Positions 25,014-34,059 are shown, counted from the stretch's first letter. The stretch is 64,000 nucleotides of DNA from Niabella sp. (GCF_030150205.1 NZ_JASLGT010000029.1:7858-71857); one strand, 5' to 3'. The notes: generated from the sequence alone by a model not told the origin. Numbers and translations are program-made.

Positions 25014-26486
25014 CTATCGCAGGTACCCCAGTATCTTCAGCATACTCTGAGAGGTTTGCTCTTTGGCATATACCCACTCAATCAGTTTACCATTCTTGTC
25101 ATACTCGAGGATGATGTGTTTAGGCGAAGGAATCAGGCAGTGTTTAATCCCCCCGTAACCGCTGATCTGATCCTGGTAGGCACCGGTATGAAAGAAGCCC
25201 ACATACAACGGCTCCGCATCGCTTTCTGCATTCTTTGGCGTGGCCTCAATTGCAGGAACACCCAGTCCGCCCACCCGGTTATCATTATTGATTTTAGGCA
25301 GGAATACTTCATTGATATGTTCCTCCGAATCGTAATAATCATGCCCGTCGCAGGTAATGCCGCCCAGCACCACCCGCTGGTACTCATTGTTCCACTTATT
25401 AATGGGCAGCATCAGGAACTTTTCACCAATGCCCCAGGTATCAGGCAATGTCGTAATGAAAGAAGAATCGATCATATACCAGGTTTCGCGGTCGTTCTGT
25501 ACTTTTTCCCCGATCACACTGTAAATATGCGCCATGCTCTCCCCTACGGTAAAGCTTCCAAACTCCGTATAGATATTGGGCACCGGTACCTTAGCCTTTT
25601 TACAGGCCGATTTGATATTGCTGATGATCTCATTGATCATGAACTGGTAATCGTATTCAAAAGCCAGGCTGTGTTTAATGGGGAAGCCCCCACCGATATT
25701 GATGGAATCCAGCTCCGGACAGATCTTTTTAAGCTGGCAGTAGAGGTTGATGCTTTTACGCAGCTCACTCCAGTAATAAATATCATCCTTGATACCCTTG
25801 TTCAGGAAAATATGCAGCATTTTAAGCTGGAACTTTTCTTCGTTCCCCTCAATTTCATCTACATAAAATTCCAGCACGTCTTTTGCCCGTATTCCCAAAC
25901 GAGAGGTATAGAACGGAAAGGTAGGCTCTTCCTCCGCTGCAATGCGGATGCCCAGCTTAAACGGCTCCTTGCTCTTCACACTCCGCTTATACATCTGCAG
26001 CTCTTCCTTGTTATCCAGCACCGGGATCACATTTTTAAACCCGCTGTTGATCAGCTTTGCAATGCGTGATGTGTATGCTTTTTGCTTAAAGCCATTGCAG
26101 ACAATGTTGATGTCTTTGGTAATCTTTCTTCTTTTGTACAATTGATTGATGATATCGATATCATAAGCAAAAGAAGTTTCCAGGTGAATATTGTGCTTCA
26201 GCGCCTCTTCCACTACAAATGAAAAATGCGAGCTCTTGGTACAGTAACAATAAAAATATTGTCCTTCATACTTATGCCGCTTCATGGCCGTGGCAAAATA
26301 TTGTTTTGCCTTGTTGATATTGATACCGATCTTGGGAAGGTAGCTGACCTTGAGGGGCGTGCCGTGCTTCTTGATCAGGGCTTTCAGGTCGATGCCGTTA
26401 AATTTCAAATAGCCATCTTCTACTTCAATGCCTTCCTGTGGGAAGTTAAAGGTCTGGTCTACTAAGCCTAAGTATGAATTATTCAT
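25014..26486 (-). CDS. speA: Arginine decarboxylase (PLP fold type III)
   Basis: This 490 aa alanine-racemase-fold decarboxylase resembles the short Bacteroidota biosynthetic arginine decarboxylases, which make agmatine for polyamine synthesis. Visible features are the PLP-lysine strand ending in TK84SSHF, the barrel strands with HIFLNKG and SINIGGGFPI (glycine-rich phosphate site), YTEFGSFTVGES, and the C-terminal beta domain with ITCDGHDYYDSEEHINEV and the HTGAYQ active-site region. It lacks the long inserts of the 630-660 aa proteobacterial SpeA. It is a single-gene unit with its own terminator, facing the cyanophycin-type locus, which would release arginine; a functional link is possible but the gene is widely conserved in the phylum. 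Confidence 0.85.
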   Translation of the reverse strand: MNNSYLGLVDQTFNFPQEGIEVEDGYLKFNGIDLKALIKKHGTPLKVSYLPKIGININKAKQYFATAMKRHKYEGQYFYCYCTKSSHFSFVVEEALKHNIHLETSFAYDIDIINQLYKRRKITKDINIVCNGFKQKAYTSRIAKLINSGFKNVIPVLDNKEELQMYKRSVKSKEPFKLGIRIAAEEEPTFPFYTSRLGIRAKDVLEFYVDEIEGNEEKFQLKMLHIFLNKGIKDDIYYWSELRKSINLYCQLKKICPELDSINIGGGFPIKHSLAFEYDYQFMINEIISNIKSACKKAKVPVPNIYTEFGSFTVGESMAHIYSVIGEKVQNDRETWYMIDSSFITTLPDTWGIGEKFLMLPINKWNNEYQRVVLGGITCDGHDYYDSEEHINEVFLPKINNDNRVGGLGVPAIEATPKNAESDAEPLYVGFFHTGAYQDQISGYGGIKHCLIPSPKHIILEYDKNGKLIEWVYAKEQTSQSMLKILGYLR

Positions 26487-26592
26487 TACCCTACAAATCC
26501 GGTGAATGCCGGCAGCTTTTAAGTTTTTTTAAATTGCCCGCTAAATTAGGCATTTCCTCAAAATACTTTGATAAAATTCGGATTTAAGTTAA

Positions 26593-26724
26593 AGTCTCTC
26601 CCAGCAGGAATTGACGCCCATATTGCGTGCTGATTATTTCCCATTGCTATTGACCGACGATACGCAGGCGGCCAGTTACTTCCGCCTTGCCAACGAAGTC
26701 AAATTTCCCTTAGCTTTGCAGTAA
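26593..26724 (+). pseudogene. Possible C-terminal gene remnant (43 codons)
   Basis: After a TAA at 26590 a frame stays open for 43 codons to a TAA at 26722, with a protein-like, balanced composition (LTPILRADYFPLLL, YFRLANEVKFPLAL). No start codon of good context is present, so it looks like the tail of a lost gene. The promoter box of the next gene lies inside it. It could also be chance. Confidence 0.3.
26711..26718 (+). promoter_or_regulatory. -7 promoter box (TAGCTTTG)
   Basis: TAGCTTTG matches TAnnTTTG and ends 17 nt before the ATG at 26736, giving a leader of about 13 nt. Confidence 0.5.
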
Positions 26725-26735
26725 ATCCAAACCTT

Positions 26736-27584
26736 ATGAGCCGGTTGAAACTATTGCTTTCCTTATCACTCCTTTTTATTATACCTACCGCATTCAGCCA
26801 GGTACACTGGTTCATCCGGCCCGAAGGAAATTTTTCAGTTATCAGGAAAACCAATAATACGACATCCTATCCTACAACTATAGACAATGTAGCAGTAAGG
26901 GCCACTGTTTCGGGGCAATCTGATTTTGACCGCCAGTTGAGCGCAGGACTTTCTGGGGGCATAAAAATTCCGACCACCGTTAAGCGACTTTCACTGGAAA
27001 CATCCGCAGGTCTTGTAATGACCAGCTACCGGGCCCATACAACCCTTAAATTCGAATCAACCGGTGATATTTCCCGTCTGAATATGCCCGGCTTCAGAAG
27101 CCTCCTGTTAATGTTTGACGGCTATGCCGGGGGATTTGCCGGAGACCCGGTTGACGGGAACTTCTCATATACCGTTTCACCGGAAACCACTGAAAGAAAT
27201 TTTAAACCAGGACAGGTTCATCATCTTTACGCCCAACTCAACCTGGGAGCACACTATCAACTGCTAAAACGAACAGCAATCGGGTTGAGCGCTGCGCCCT
27301 ATCTATTGGTAAAAAGTACCACACACACTTATACGGAATCCGCACAGCCAGCCACGACCCCTCCTTTGTTTACAGAAACCAAAAGCAGTTCTAAAGACGA
27401 CTACCGCCCGGCAGGTTTGGCCGGACGTGCGGCAATAGAGCAAACATTAAGCACCCAGTTTGCAATACAGGCATCTTTTACCCATCACTTTTCAAAGATC
27501 TATAAGGAACGCACCAATGATATACCGGGCAGAAAGCCCCGGATGCAATATGTTGCGTTAGGGCTGAGCTACTATTTTAAATAA
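26736..27584 (+). CDS. Outer-membrane beta-barrel protein, unrecognised family
   Basis: This 282 aa protein has a Sec signal peptide (LLLSLSLLFIIPTAFSQ). The mature chain alternates hydrophobic and polar residues in repeated strands (LSLETSAGLVMTSY, HHLYAQLNLGAHYQLL, AIGLSAAPYLLV, QYVALGLSYYFK) and ends in aromatic YYFK, as expected for an outer-membrane beta-barrel of the porin-like type common in Bacteroidota. A Ser/Thr-rich stretch near residues 195-220 may be a surface loop. It is preceded by a -7 box. No ligand can be inferred. Confidence 0.65.
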   Translation: MSRLKLLLSLSLLFIIPTAFSQVHWFIRPEGNFSVIRKTNNTTSYPTTIDNVAVRATVSGQSDFDRQLSAGLSGGIKIPTTVKRLSLETSAGLVMTSYRAHTTLKFESTGDISRLNMPGFRSLLLMFDGYAGGFAGDPVDGNFSYTVSPETTERNFKPGQVHHLYAQLNLGAHYQLLKRTAIGLSAAPYLLVKSTTHTYTESAQPATTPPLFTETKSSSKDDYRPAGLAGRAAIEQTLSTQFAIQASFTHHFSKIYKERTNDIPGRKPRMQYVALGLSYYFK

Positions 27585-27719
27585 GCACACTCATTCAGCA
27601 CCGCCTTTACCCCAAAAACCGGCTGCAAAAGGAATTGCAGGCAGCTCCTGTGCTTTTAATTTAAGGTTAAAAAAGGTTGTATCCCTTCGTAACATTCAAT
27701 ACGGAGATAAACACCCAAC

Positions 27720-27749
27720 AAAAAAGGCCGCCTCTTATCGGAGACAGCC
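27720..27749 (-). terminator. Rho-independent terminator of rpmI-rplT
   Basis: The minus strand forms GGCTGTCTC/GAGGCGGCC (27726-27749, two G-T pairs, six-base loop) followed by six T. It is 25 nt after the rplT stop. Confidence 0.8.
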
Positions 27750-27774
27750 CTTTATACTATTTTTTAAAAGCCGC

Positions 27775-28119
27775 TTATTTAACAGAAGCAACCAGCGCCT
27801 TGAACGACTCAGGATTGTTCATCGCAAGATCCGCCAGAACTTTCCGGTCCAGATCAATTTGCTTTTCTTTCAGTTTGTTGATAAAAACAGAGTAAGTTAA
27901 TCCTTCTTCACGAACAGCAGCGTTGATACGCGCGATCCATAAAGAACGGTAATCTCTTTTCTTTAATTTGCGACCCACATACATGTAGGTCATCCCTTTT
28001 TCTACAACGTTTTTGGCAACGGTAAATACATTTTTACGTTTGCCATAAAAGCCTTTGGCTTGTTTTAATATCTTTTTCCGGCGGGCTTTAGAAGCTGCTG
28101 AGTTTACTGAACGTGGCAT
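27775..28119 (-). CDS. rplT: 50S ribosomal protein L20
   Basis: L20 (114 aa) binds 23S rRNA and is needed early in large-subunit assembly. The sequence is typical: MPRSVNSAASKARRKKILKQAKGFYG at the basic N-terminus in pieces, the FTVAKNVVEKGMTYMY and RDYRSLWIARINAA blocks and the compact C-terminal domain. It lies 49 nt downstream of rpmI. In other bacteria L20 represses its own operon through the leader; no infC precedes the pair here. Confidence 0.97.
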   Translation of the reverse strand: MPRSVNSAASKARRKKILKQAKGFYGKRKNVFTVAKNVVEKGMTYMYVGRKLKKRDYRSLWIARINAAVREEGLTYSVFINKLKEKQIDLDRKVLADLAMNNPESFKALVASVK

Positions 28120-28168
28120 ATCTGAATAATTTTAATTGTAAATAATAAAATAAAAATCAAGCAATCGC

Positions 28169-28366
28169 TTACTTTAAACGTAATAAGCGCTGTACAAAAT
28201 TCATGTTGGATTTTGCAACAACACCGTCAATACGCATACCGCGTTTACGCTTGGTTGATTTTTTAGTCAGAATGTGACGTTTGAAACTTTTTTGGTGAGT
28301 GATCTTACCAGTAGCGGTTACTTTAAAACGCTTTTTTGCACTGGAATTCGTCTTTACTTTAGGCAT
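28169..28366 (-). CDS. rpmI: 50S ribosomal protein L35
   Basis: L35 (65 aa) begins MPKVKTNSSAKKRFKVT, the invariant start of the family, and is rich in Lys/Arg throughout (SFKRHILTKKSTKRKRG). The open frame continues upstream for 69 codons, but that stretch is not L35-like and lies in the transcribed leader and promoter. It forms a two-gene operon with rplT. Confidence 0.97.
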   Translation of the reverse strand: MPKVKTNSSAKKRFKVTATGKITHQKSFKRHILTKKSTKRKRGMRIDGVVAKSNMNFVQRLLRLK

Positions 28367-28464
28367 GATACCTTTATTTTGTTGTGACACCTTTGAGGTG
28401 TTGACGCCCGGGCGCCCCCCTTTTTGAACCTCTTCAGTAATGCTTCCGTTTTTTAAACGGGATG
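28367..28464 (-). promoter_or_regulatory. Structured leader of rpmI-rplT
   Basis: The roughly 93-nt leader between the promoter and rpmI contains three hairpins on the minus strand: CCGTTT/AAACGG near the 5' end, a GC-rich GGGCGCCCGGGCG arm near 28405-28425, and a perfect ACACCT/AGGTGT stem with loop of three at 28387-28401. This is a good candidate for L20-type autogenous control; no known leader consensus could be matched by eye. Confidence 0.4.
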
Positions 28465-28472
28465 CAAAGGTA
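28465..28472 (-). promoter_or_regulatory. -7 promoter box (TACCTTTG) of rpmI-rplT
   Basis: The minus strand reads TACCTTTG, an exact consensus match and identical to the fusA, ccmE and ABC-F gene boxes. The leader is about 93 nt. Confidence 0.6.
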
Positions 28473-28605
28473 AGTAAATAATTGAAAAACTGCCTGTTTC
28501 TATGTGAAAATACGTGCTTCTTTCGGATCTTCATTAAAATTATCATAAAATTGGGGGTATGAAGTGCCGCCAAATCCGGTACAAATGTTAATTTTCGCTT
28601 TTACT

Positions 28606-31017
28606 ATGATGATAAGATTAAAGCTTTCAGCCTTTTATAAAAAAATTTCGTTATTGGCGCTGGCCGTTCCGGGCCTGTTTATTTCCCTGCAGGCACAGGA
28701 CATGATGAGCAAAATTGAACGGTTTGCCAGCGCTTTCACCCCCGAACGGACCTATATTCATTATGATAAGAGCAGTTATTCGCCAGGGGAAACGATCTGG
28801 TTTAAAGCATACCTGATGACCGAAGTGGTACCCGCAGAAGCCAGTAAAACCTTTTATATCGACTGGATCGATGATAAGGGCAAGATCCTGCAGCACACAA
28901 CCGGACCGCTTGTAAATGGCATGACCAACGGTCAGTTTGATTTACCTTCCGGCTACACCGGCAAATCCATCACCGTAAAAGCGTATACCAGCTGGATGCT
29001 GAATTTTGATTCAGCCTTCCTCTATACCAAAAAGATCCCGGTGGTAACGGATGCTCCGCCCGCAGGCAAGGCGGGTGCGGATCTGAAACCCACCCTTAGT
29101 TTTTTCCCGGAAGGCGGAGATGCCATCGCCGGGCTTTCAAACAAAATTGCGTTTAAAGCGGTCAATGCCTTTGGCGATCCTATAAAATTTTCCGGTGTTG
29201 TTGTAGATGGAACCGGAAAATTTGTAGACAGCCTCCGGAATACCCACGATGGAATGGGTTATATCCTGCTCACCCCCAAACCCAATACCACCTATACGGC
29301 TAAATGGAAAGATGAAAAGAAAACAGAGTATACAACCCCACTCCCTGCCATCCGTCCTGAAGGGATCCTTTTAAAAGTGGCCCTGGCCCAGGGTAAGCGT
29401 AATTTTGAAATACAGGCTTCACCAGGTGCAGCCGCAGAAACAGATAGTGTGCACATTATTGGTACCATGTACCAGCATGTGGTGTTCAGCATCAGCCGGG
29501 CCATTAAAGGCACGCCTGTAAATGGCAGCATTCCGCTGGAAAGCCTGCCCTATGGCATTTTAACGATCACCGTTTTTGACAAAAGCTGGAAGCCCCTTGC
29601 AGAGCGCATCACCTACGTAGATAACAACCGTGCCTATTCCTGGCCGGCCACTATGGAAGTAGAGCATTGGGGCCTCAGCCATCGCGGACGGAATGAGCTG
29701 GTCATTTCGCTGCCCGAAGCTGCTCCTGCCTCTCTTTCCGTTGCAGTTACAGATCTGGCTATCGGCGCAGACAGTAGCGAAAATATCCTTTCCGGACTGA
29801 TGCTTACCGGTGAACTGAAAGGAAAGGTTAACAATCCCGCCTATTATTTCAGGGACAGTTCACTGGCAACACAGCAAAAGCTGGACCTGGTAATGCTTAC
29901 GAACGGCTGGCGCCGCTTTAACTGGAGCCAGCTGGTATCCGGCGCGCTACCGGCGATCCGGTACCCGCGGGACTCTACCTATATTTCTGTTTCGGGAAAG
30001 CTGGCCGGTATTATGCCCTCTTCAATTTCCCCCGCCTCCTCCATTATTGTAATGATGAAGCAAAAAGATACAGACGGTAAGATGCTGATGATGCCGATTA
30101 CAAAGGACGGACGTTTTAATGATCCCGCTGCCATCTTTTTTGACACGGCAAGGGTTGCTTATAAAATACAGGATAAAACGCTCGACGGATCGATGGTGCA
30201 GTTCATGCCTGATAAACTACGTGTTCCCGACCCGGGTAATGCCTGGATGATCCCGTTTAAAGCAGATACGGCCGGCAGCGCCTATCACCTCAAAATGGCC
30301 TCCGCAGCAAACGCCATTGCAGAGAAAAATAAATATAAGGAGCTCGAAGCCGTTACTGTTGCTGCCAAAACCAAATCGCCGGTGCAGATCATGGATGACA
30401 AATACGCTTCCGGGTTATTTAAAGGCGATATGAACTCCATTCAAATGGACGTACTGAACGATCCCTTTGCCAAAAGTGCCCTGGATATATTCACCTATCT
30501 CCAGGGAAAGGTAGCCGGACTTCAGATCAGCGGCAGCGGTTCCAATGCATCGTTAAGCTGGAGAGGCGGCGCGCCCCAGATCTATATTGACGAAATGCCG
30601 GCAGATGTGAGCTTTGCCTCCTCTATCAATGTGAGCGATATTGCCTACATCAAGGCTTTCCGTCCGCCATTTATGGGTGGTACAAATGGAGCCAACGGCG
30701 CTATCGCCATTTATACACGAAGAGGCGATGATGTAAAACCAGAGCCGGGTAAGGGGCTGTCGGCAAGCCGTATTGAAGGCTATACCGTCATCAGGGAATT
30801 TTATACCCCAAAATATTACAGTCAGTTTGTGTCTCCGGATGCAGACAAGGATGTGCGCACAACCATCTACTGGAACCCCAATGTAGTGGTTGATCCCAAA
30901 AAGAAGCAGGTCCTGATCTCATTTTACAATAACGATGTGAGCGATGCGTTCCGGGTAGTGATCCAGGGTATGACACTGGACGGCAAACTGATTCACCACG
31001 AAGAGAATATGGAATAA
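28606..31017 (+). CDS. MG2-domain protein with C-terminal TonB-receptor-like plug
   Basis: This 803 aa envelope protein has a signal peptide (LLALAVPGLFISLQAQ). An MG2/alpha-2-macroglobulin-like domain follows (PERTYIHYDKSSYSPGETIWFKAYL split over residues 45-70), then further beta-sandwich repeats to about residue 560. A plug-like domain lies near the C-terminus (about 630-710), with LQGKVAGLQISG, YIDEMP and NGAIAIYTRRGDD, but no beta-barrel follows. Proteins of this layout are widespread in Bacteroidota and unassigned; a role in outer-membrane complex formation or peptide handling is a guess. I start at ATG 28606, since upstream GTG 28564 would add 14 residues that disrupt the signal peptide. 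Confidence 0.8.
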   Translation: MMIRLKLSAFYKKISLLALAVPGLFISLQAQDMMSKIERFASAFTPERTYIHYDKSSYSPGETIWFKAYLMTEVVPAEASKTFYIDWIDDKGKILQHTTGPLVNGMTNGQFDLPSGYTGKSITVKAYTSWMLNFDSAFLYTKKIPVVTDAPPAGKAGADLKPTLSFFPEGGDAIAGLSNKIAFKAVNAFGDPIKFSGVVVDGTGKFVDSLRNTHDGMGYILLTPKPNTTYTAKWKDEKKTEYTTPLPAIRPEGILLKVALAQGKRNFEIQASPGAAAETDSVHIIGTMYQHVVFSISRAIKGTPVNGSIPLESLPYGILTITVFDKSWKPLAERITYVDNNRAYSWPATMEVEHWGLSHRGRNELVISLPEAAPASLSVAVTDLAIGADSSENILSGLMLTGELKGKVNNPAYYFRDSSLATQQKLDLVMLTNGWRRFNWSQLVSGALPAIRYPRDSTYISVSGKLAGIMPSSISPASSIIVMMKQKDTDGKMLMMPITKDGRFNDPAAIFFDTARVAYKIQDKTLDGSMVQFMPDKLRVPDPGNAWMIPFKADTAGSAYHLKMASAANAIAEKNKYKELEAVTVAAKTKSPVQIMDDKYASGLFKGDMNSIQMDVLNDPFAKSALDIFTYLQGKVAGLQISGSGSNASLSWRGGAPQIYIDEMPADVSFASSINVSDIAYIKAFRPPFMGGTNGANGAIAIYTRRGDDVKPEPGKGLSASRIEGYTVIREFYTPKYYSQFVSPDADKDVRTTIYWNPNVVVDPKKKQVLISFYNNDVSDAFRVVIQGMTLDGKLIHHEENME

Positions 31018-31083
31018 TACACGCTTTTTCTGAAGGCAGAAAGCATCCGTTAATGCGTATATATCCTTTCCGGAAAGAAAGGG

Positions 31084-31091
31084 TATATTTG
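31084..31091 (+). promoter_or_regulatory. -7 promoter box (TATATTTG)
   Basis: TATATTTG matches TAnnTTTG about 92 nt before the ATG chosen for the next gene. A CCTTTC/GAAAGG hairpin lies directly upstream. Confidence 0.45.
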
Positions 31092-31183
31092 TATGAACCC
31101 GTTTATACATAACGGGCAACAGGCAGTTTTTAAACAGCCGGTATATGCCGGCCAAAAACGACCTGTTTAAAAAGTTGAAGACT

Positions 31184-31942
31184 ATGAACTCCAGACTACT
31201 GTATGCCTTTCTTTTCTTTGCGCTGTTACCAGGGTACACAGTTGCGCAGCAGGAAACCATACCGCATCCGCGGTTAAATATTATTAAAACAAATCTTACT
31301 TCCATCCCCCTTAAGAACTATGCCTTACAATATGAGCGCATTCTTGGAAAACGTCTTTCCATAGCAGTTTCCGGCAGGGTAATGCCTTCCGGCAGGCTTC
31401 CGTTAAAACAGCTGCTGTTATCCAATATTGGTGAGAACCAGGTCACAAAGGACCTGATCGAAAAAATACATGTAGCCAATTGGGCCATTACCCCGGAACT
31501 GCGGTTTTATCCCGGGAAAAAAGGCTATGGGCAGGGATTATATTTAGCGGTATTTTACCGCCATGCTCAATTCTCATCCAGTGATCTTATGATCCGTTAT
31601 GCAGATTATGGCGGCACGGATGGCACGGTTCTGTTATCCGGGAAGCTGACCGGCGATACAGGCGGACTGCTGCTGGGTTTACAAAAGACACTGGGTAAAA
31701 CCCTTTGCCTCGATCTTTGGTTGCTGGGCCCTCATGTGGGTGCAGGCCGGGGCAATTTTACGGGAACACCCGACCGGCCGCTGACGGAAAGCGAACAGGA
31801 TGAACTGCGCCGGGCACTGGAAGACATTCAAATAGCGCATGTTCGTTCATCAGCAACGGTAGATGCCCGTTTTGCCCGTTTAAAGCTTAACGGACTTTGG
31901 GGTGGTGTTCGTGCAGGAATATCCCTGGGGGTACGGTTCTAG
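31184..31942 (+). CDS. DUF3575-like outer-membrane protein
   Basis: This 252 aa protein has a signal peptide (LLYAFLFFALLPGYTVAQ) and a mature chain that opens with NIIKTNLTSIPLKNYALQYE-type sequence, the hallmark of the DUF3575 family of outer-membrane barrel proteins that look like OmpA barrels. Alternating strands (LYLAVFYRHAQF, TGGLLLGLQKTL, GVRAGISLGVRF) and a terminal Phe support a barrel. ATG 31184 begins directly at the signal peptide; an ATG at 31145 would add 13 charged residues. The function is unknown. Confidence 0.7.
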   Translation: MNSRLLYAFLFFALLPGYTVAQQETIPHPRLNIIKTNLTSIPLKNYALQYERILGKRLSIAVSGRVMPSGRLPLKQLLLSNIGENQVTKDLIEKIHVANWAITPELRFYPGKKGYGQGLYLAVFYRHAQFSSSDLMIRYADYGGTDGTVLLSGKLTGDTGGLLLGLQKTLGKTLCLDLWLLGPHVGAGRGNFTGTPDRPLTESEQDELRRALEDIQIAHVRSSATVDARFARLKLNGLWGGVRAGISLGVRF

Positions 31943-32152
31943 AAAGGTTGTATTAAAAATCGACTGATTGCACATGATCGTTCTGAGTAACTATTTAAGC
32001 TGCAAAATCAGCCGGGCGTTCGGATGAAATGATGACAATCACTCCGGCCGTCATTCTGTCCGCCGCGGTTGACGGCATAACTAAAAATTTAATTGATTTC
32101 TCATGCATAGGGTGATCTGTCATTGGCAATTTTGGCCGCATTACTTATAAAA

Positions 32153-32183
32153 ACAAAAAAATCAGCCCCGGAAACGGGGCCGA
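32153..32183 (-). terminator. Rho-independent terminator
   Basis: On the minus strand GCCCCG/CGGGGC with a four-base loop (32165-32180) is followed by a long T tract. It is positioned about 45 nt after the stop of the repeat-protein gene. Confidence 0.8.
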
Positions 32184-32224
32184 TTCATACACTTTAAATT
32201 ATGAAAAACTAAACCTTACCCATC

Positions 32225-33865
32225 TTAAAATCTTCTTCCGTTTTCTGAACGGCCTCTGCCACCACCATCGCCTCCACGGGAACCGCCATCTCTGGAATAG
32301 CCACCGGCATCACTTCTCTGTGGCGCGCTTCTTTGAACCTGAACCTCCCGGCTGCGGGCTGCTTCCTGCCGCTGAGCACTTTCCTGGCTGCGGCGCGCTT
32401 CCATCTGCTGATTCCGTTGTTGCTGCATACGCTGGGCATTATCCTGGTTGCGGCGCGCTTCCATTTGCTGATCACGTTGCTGGCGCATTTGCTCCATCCG
32501 CTGAGCGTTGTCCTGGTTGCGACGTGCTTCCATCTGCTGGTCACGCTGCTGACGCATTTGCTCCATCCGCTGAGCGTTGTCCTGGTTGCGACGCGCGTCC
32601 ATCTGTTGATCACGCTGCTGGCGCATTTGCTCCATCCGCTGAGCGTTGTCCTGGTTGCGACGTGCTTCCATTTGTTGATCACGCTGCTGGCGCATCTGTT
32701 CCATCCGCTGAGCGTTATCCTGGCTGCTACGTGCGTCCATCTGCTGATCGCGTTGCTGACGCATCTGCTGTCCCCTTTGCTGACCTGTGGCATCATTGCC
32801 CCGGGCATTTTCAATACCTCCCCGGCGCTGCCGGATGGCATCATTTTGTCCTCCAACCGGGTTATTATCCGTACCCCGGTTATCCTGTACACGTCCGTCC
32901 ATTTGGCCATTGCCACGGGTTCTGCCGATATTGTTCCGGTCATCTCTCCGATCCATACCGGTATTGTTATTTCCATAACGGCCTCCGTTTACATCCCCTC
33001 TTCTTCCGGCTTCTACATTACCCCGGTTGCTGTTGCCGCGGTCACCTCTTGTAGCGTTCCGGTCATATTCCTGCACATTTCTGGGGGCATACCGGGAATT
33101 GTCATTACCCCGCTGCACGGAAGGACGGTAAACAGAAACCTCGTTCCGGCCAACTGATGCCCTTCCGGGACGGTTTGCATCCCGTACGCGCACCGGTTGA
33201 ATACGGCCGGCGTACCGTTCTACATCCGCACGGCGCGGTCCGTTGGTGTAGTAGCCACCACCACCTCTGCGGGAGTTCCGGCCGCCATAGTTATTAATGA
33301 TCGTAGTATTATTGATTATAGTAACATTATTCCGGTATGGATAGTAGTACCTGTTGATATAACGGGAGCCCATATACCTGCAAGGGGCAAACGTCCAGTA
33401 ATCATACGGAGGGTTGTAGTTCCCAAATCCAATGCTGATGCTGATACCGGGACGCAACGGAGCCCATCCGTAATAATCGCCGCCACCTCTCCAGGCTACC
33501 CATCCGGGTGACCATTCATAGCCCGGCACCCAGAGCCATCCGTAAAGAGGATCATAAAACCAGCGCCCGTAGTGGAATGGCGCCCAGCCCCAGTCGTAGT
33601 CCGATGCCCACATCCAGTCGTCATTATCTGAATAGATCCAGCTTCCGTTTGTTGAGTAGGGACGAAAATCCGAACCCACTCTCGGACGCCAGGTATACCC
33701 GTAGTCTGGATAATCGATCCATTCCCCGTAAGGGCTCAGTTCGTCATAGAAGGTCTGGAAATTGATGCTCACCCCAACTCTTGGCTGGGCGGCAGCCTTC
33801 TGAGAAACAGACAAAGCCAGCACCAGGAATAAACCAACGCTCCATGTGGTAATAAGTCGTTTCAT
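32225..33865 (-). CDS. Secreted aromatic/Gln-Arg-rich repeat protein (DUF6600-like)
   Basis: This 546 aa protein has a signal peptide (GLFLVLALSVSQKAAAQ). Residues 30-190 are rich in Trp, Tyr and Gly in a YxWxP/WVPGYEW pattern typical of DUF6600-like Bacteroidota proteins, ending in an Asn-rich NVTIINNTTIINN turn. The middle is Arg/Gly/Asn-rich and disordered. Residues about 358-500 hold five to six copies of a 23-residue repeat (MRQQRDQQM-D/E-ARRNQDNAQRMEQ) that would form a long charged alpha-helix or coiled coil. A Gly/Ser/Arg tail follows. The role may be cell-surface or nucleic-acid binding, but this is a guess. The 69-bp DNA repeats also create long but spurious frames on the other strand. 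Confidence 0.8.
   Translation of the reverse strand: MKRLITTWSVGLFLVLALSVSQKAAAQPRVGVSINFQTFYDELSPYGEWIDYPDYGYTWRPRVGSDFRPYSTNGSWIYSDNDDWMWASDYDWGWAPFHYGRWFYDPLYGWLWVPGYEWSPGWVAWRGGGDYYGWAPLRPGISISIGFGNYNPPYDYWTFAPCRYMGSRYINRYYYPYRNNVTIINNTTIINNYGGRNSRRGGGGYYTNGPRRADVERYAGRIQPVRVRDANRPGRASVGRNEVSVYRPSVQRGNDNSRYAPRNVQEYDRNATRGDRGNSNRGNVEAGRRGDVNGGRYGNNNTGMDRRDDRNNIGRTRGNGQMDGRVQDNRGTDNNPVGGQNDAIRQRRGGIENARGNDATGQQRGQQMRQQRDQQMDARSSQDNAQRMEQMRQQRDQQMEARRNQDNAQRMEQMRQQRDQQMDARRNQDNAQRMEQMRQQRDQQMEARRNQDNAQRMEQMRQQRDQQMEARRNQDNAQRMQQQRNQQMEARRSQESAQRQEAARSREVQVQRSAPQRSDAGGYSRDGGSRGGDGGGRGRSENGRRF
32362..32775 (-). repeat. 69-bp tandem repeat inside the coding region
   Basis: About five and a half direct copies with exact 69-base spacing (the word CGCTGAGCGTTGTCC recurs at 32568 and 32637, with variants at 32499 and 32706). 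Each copy encodes 23 residues, so length changes by recombination would stay in frame. Confidence 0.85.
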
Positions 33866-34059
33866 GTTTAAAAATTATTTTATTTTGAGTTAAAATTGTT
33901 ACCCGAGGCCGCTGGCATTTTAGTGCATTTGCGCGCTCTTATTTTATAGACGGTAATTTATTGCTGAAGTTGTCAAACACCCAAACAACAAACAATACTT
34001 AAGAAAAATTTAAGCAAAAATCCTTAACATTTCTGAAAAGGAGGAAATAATTTCAATTA

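Noticed and set aside
28367..28573. N-terminal extension of L35
   Set aside because: The extra residues do not match the family and the stretch contains the promoter box and hairpins.
32320..33157. Long open frames antisense to the repeat-protein gene
   Set aside because: They are by-products of the 69-bp coding repeats and GC-rich codons; no signal peptide or family motif fits, while the minus-strand frame has a signal peptide and clear domains.
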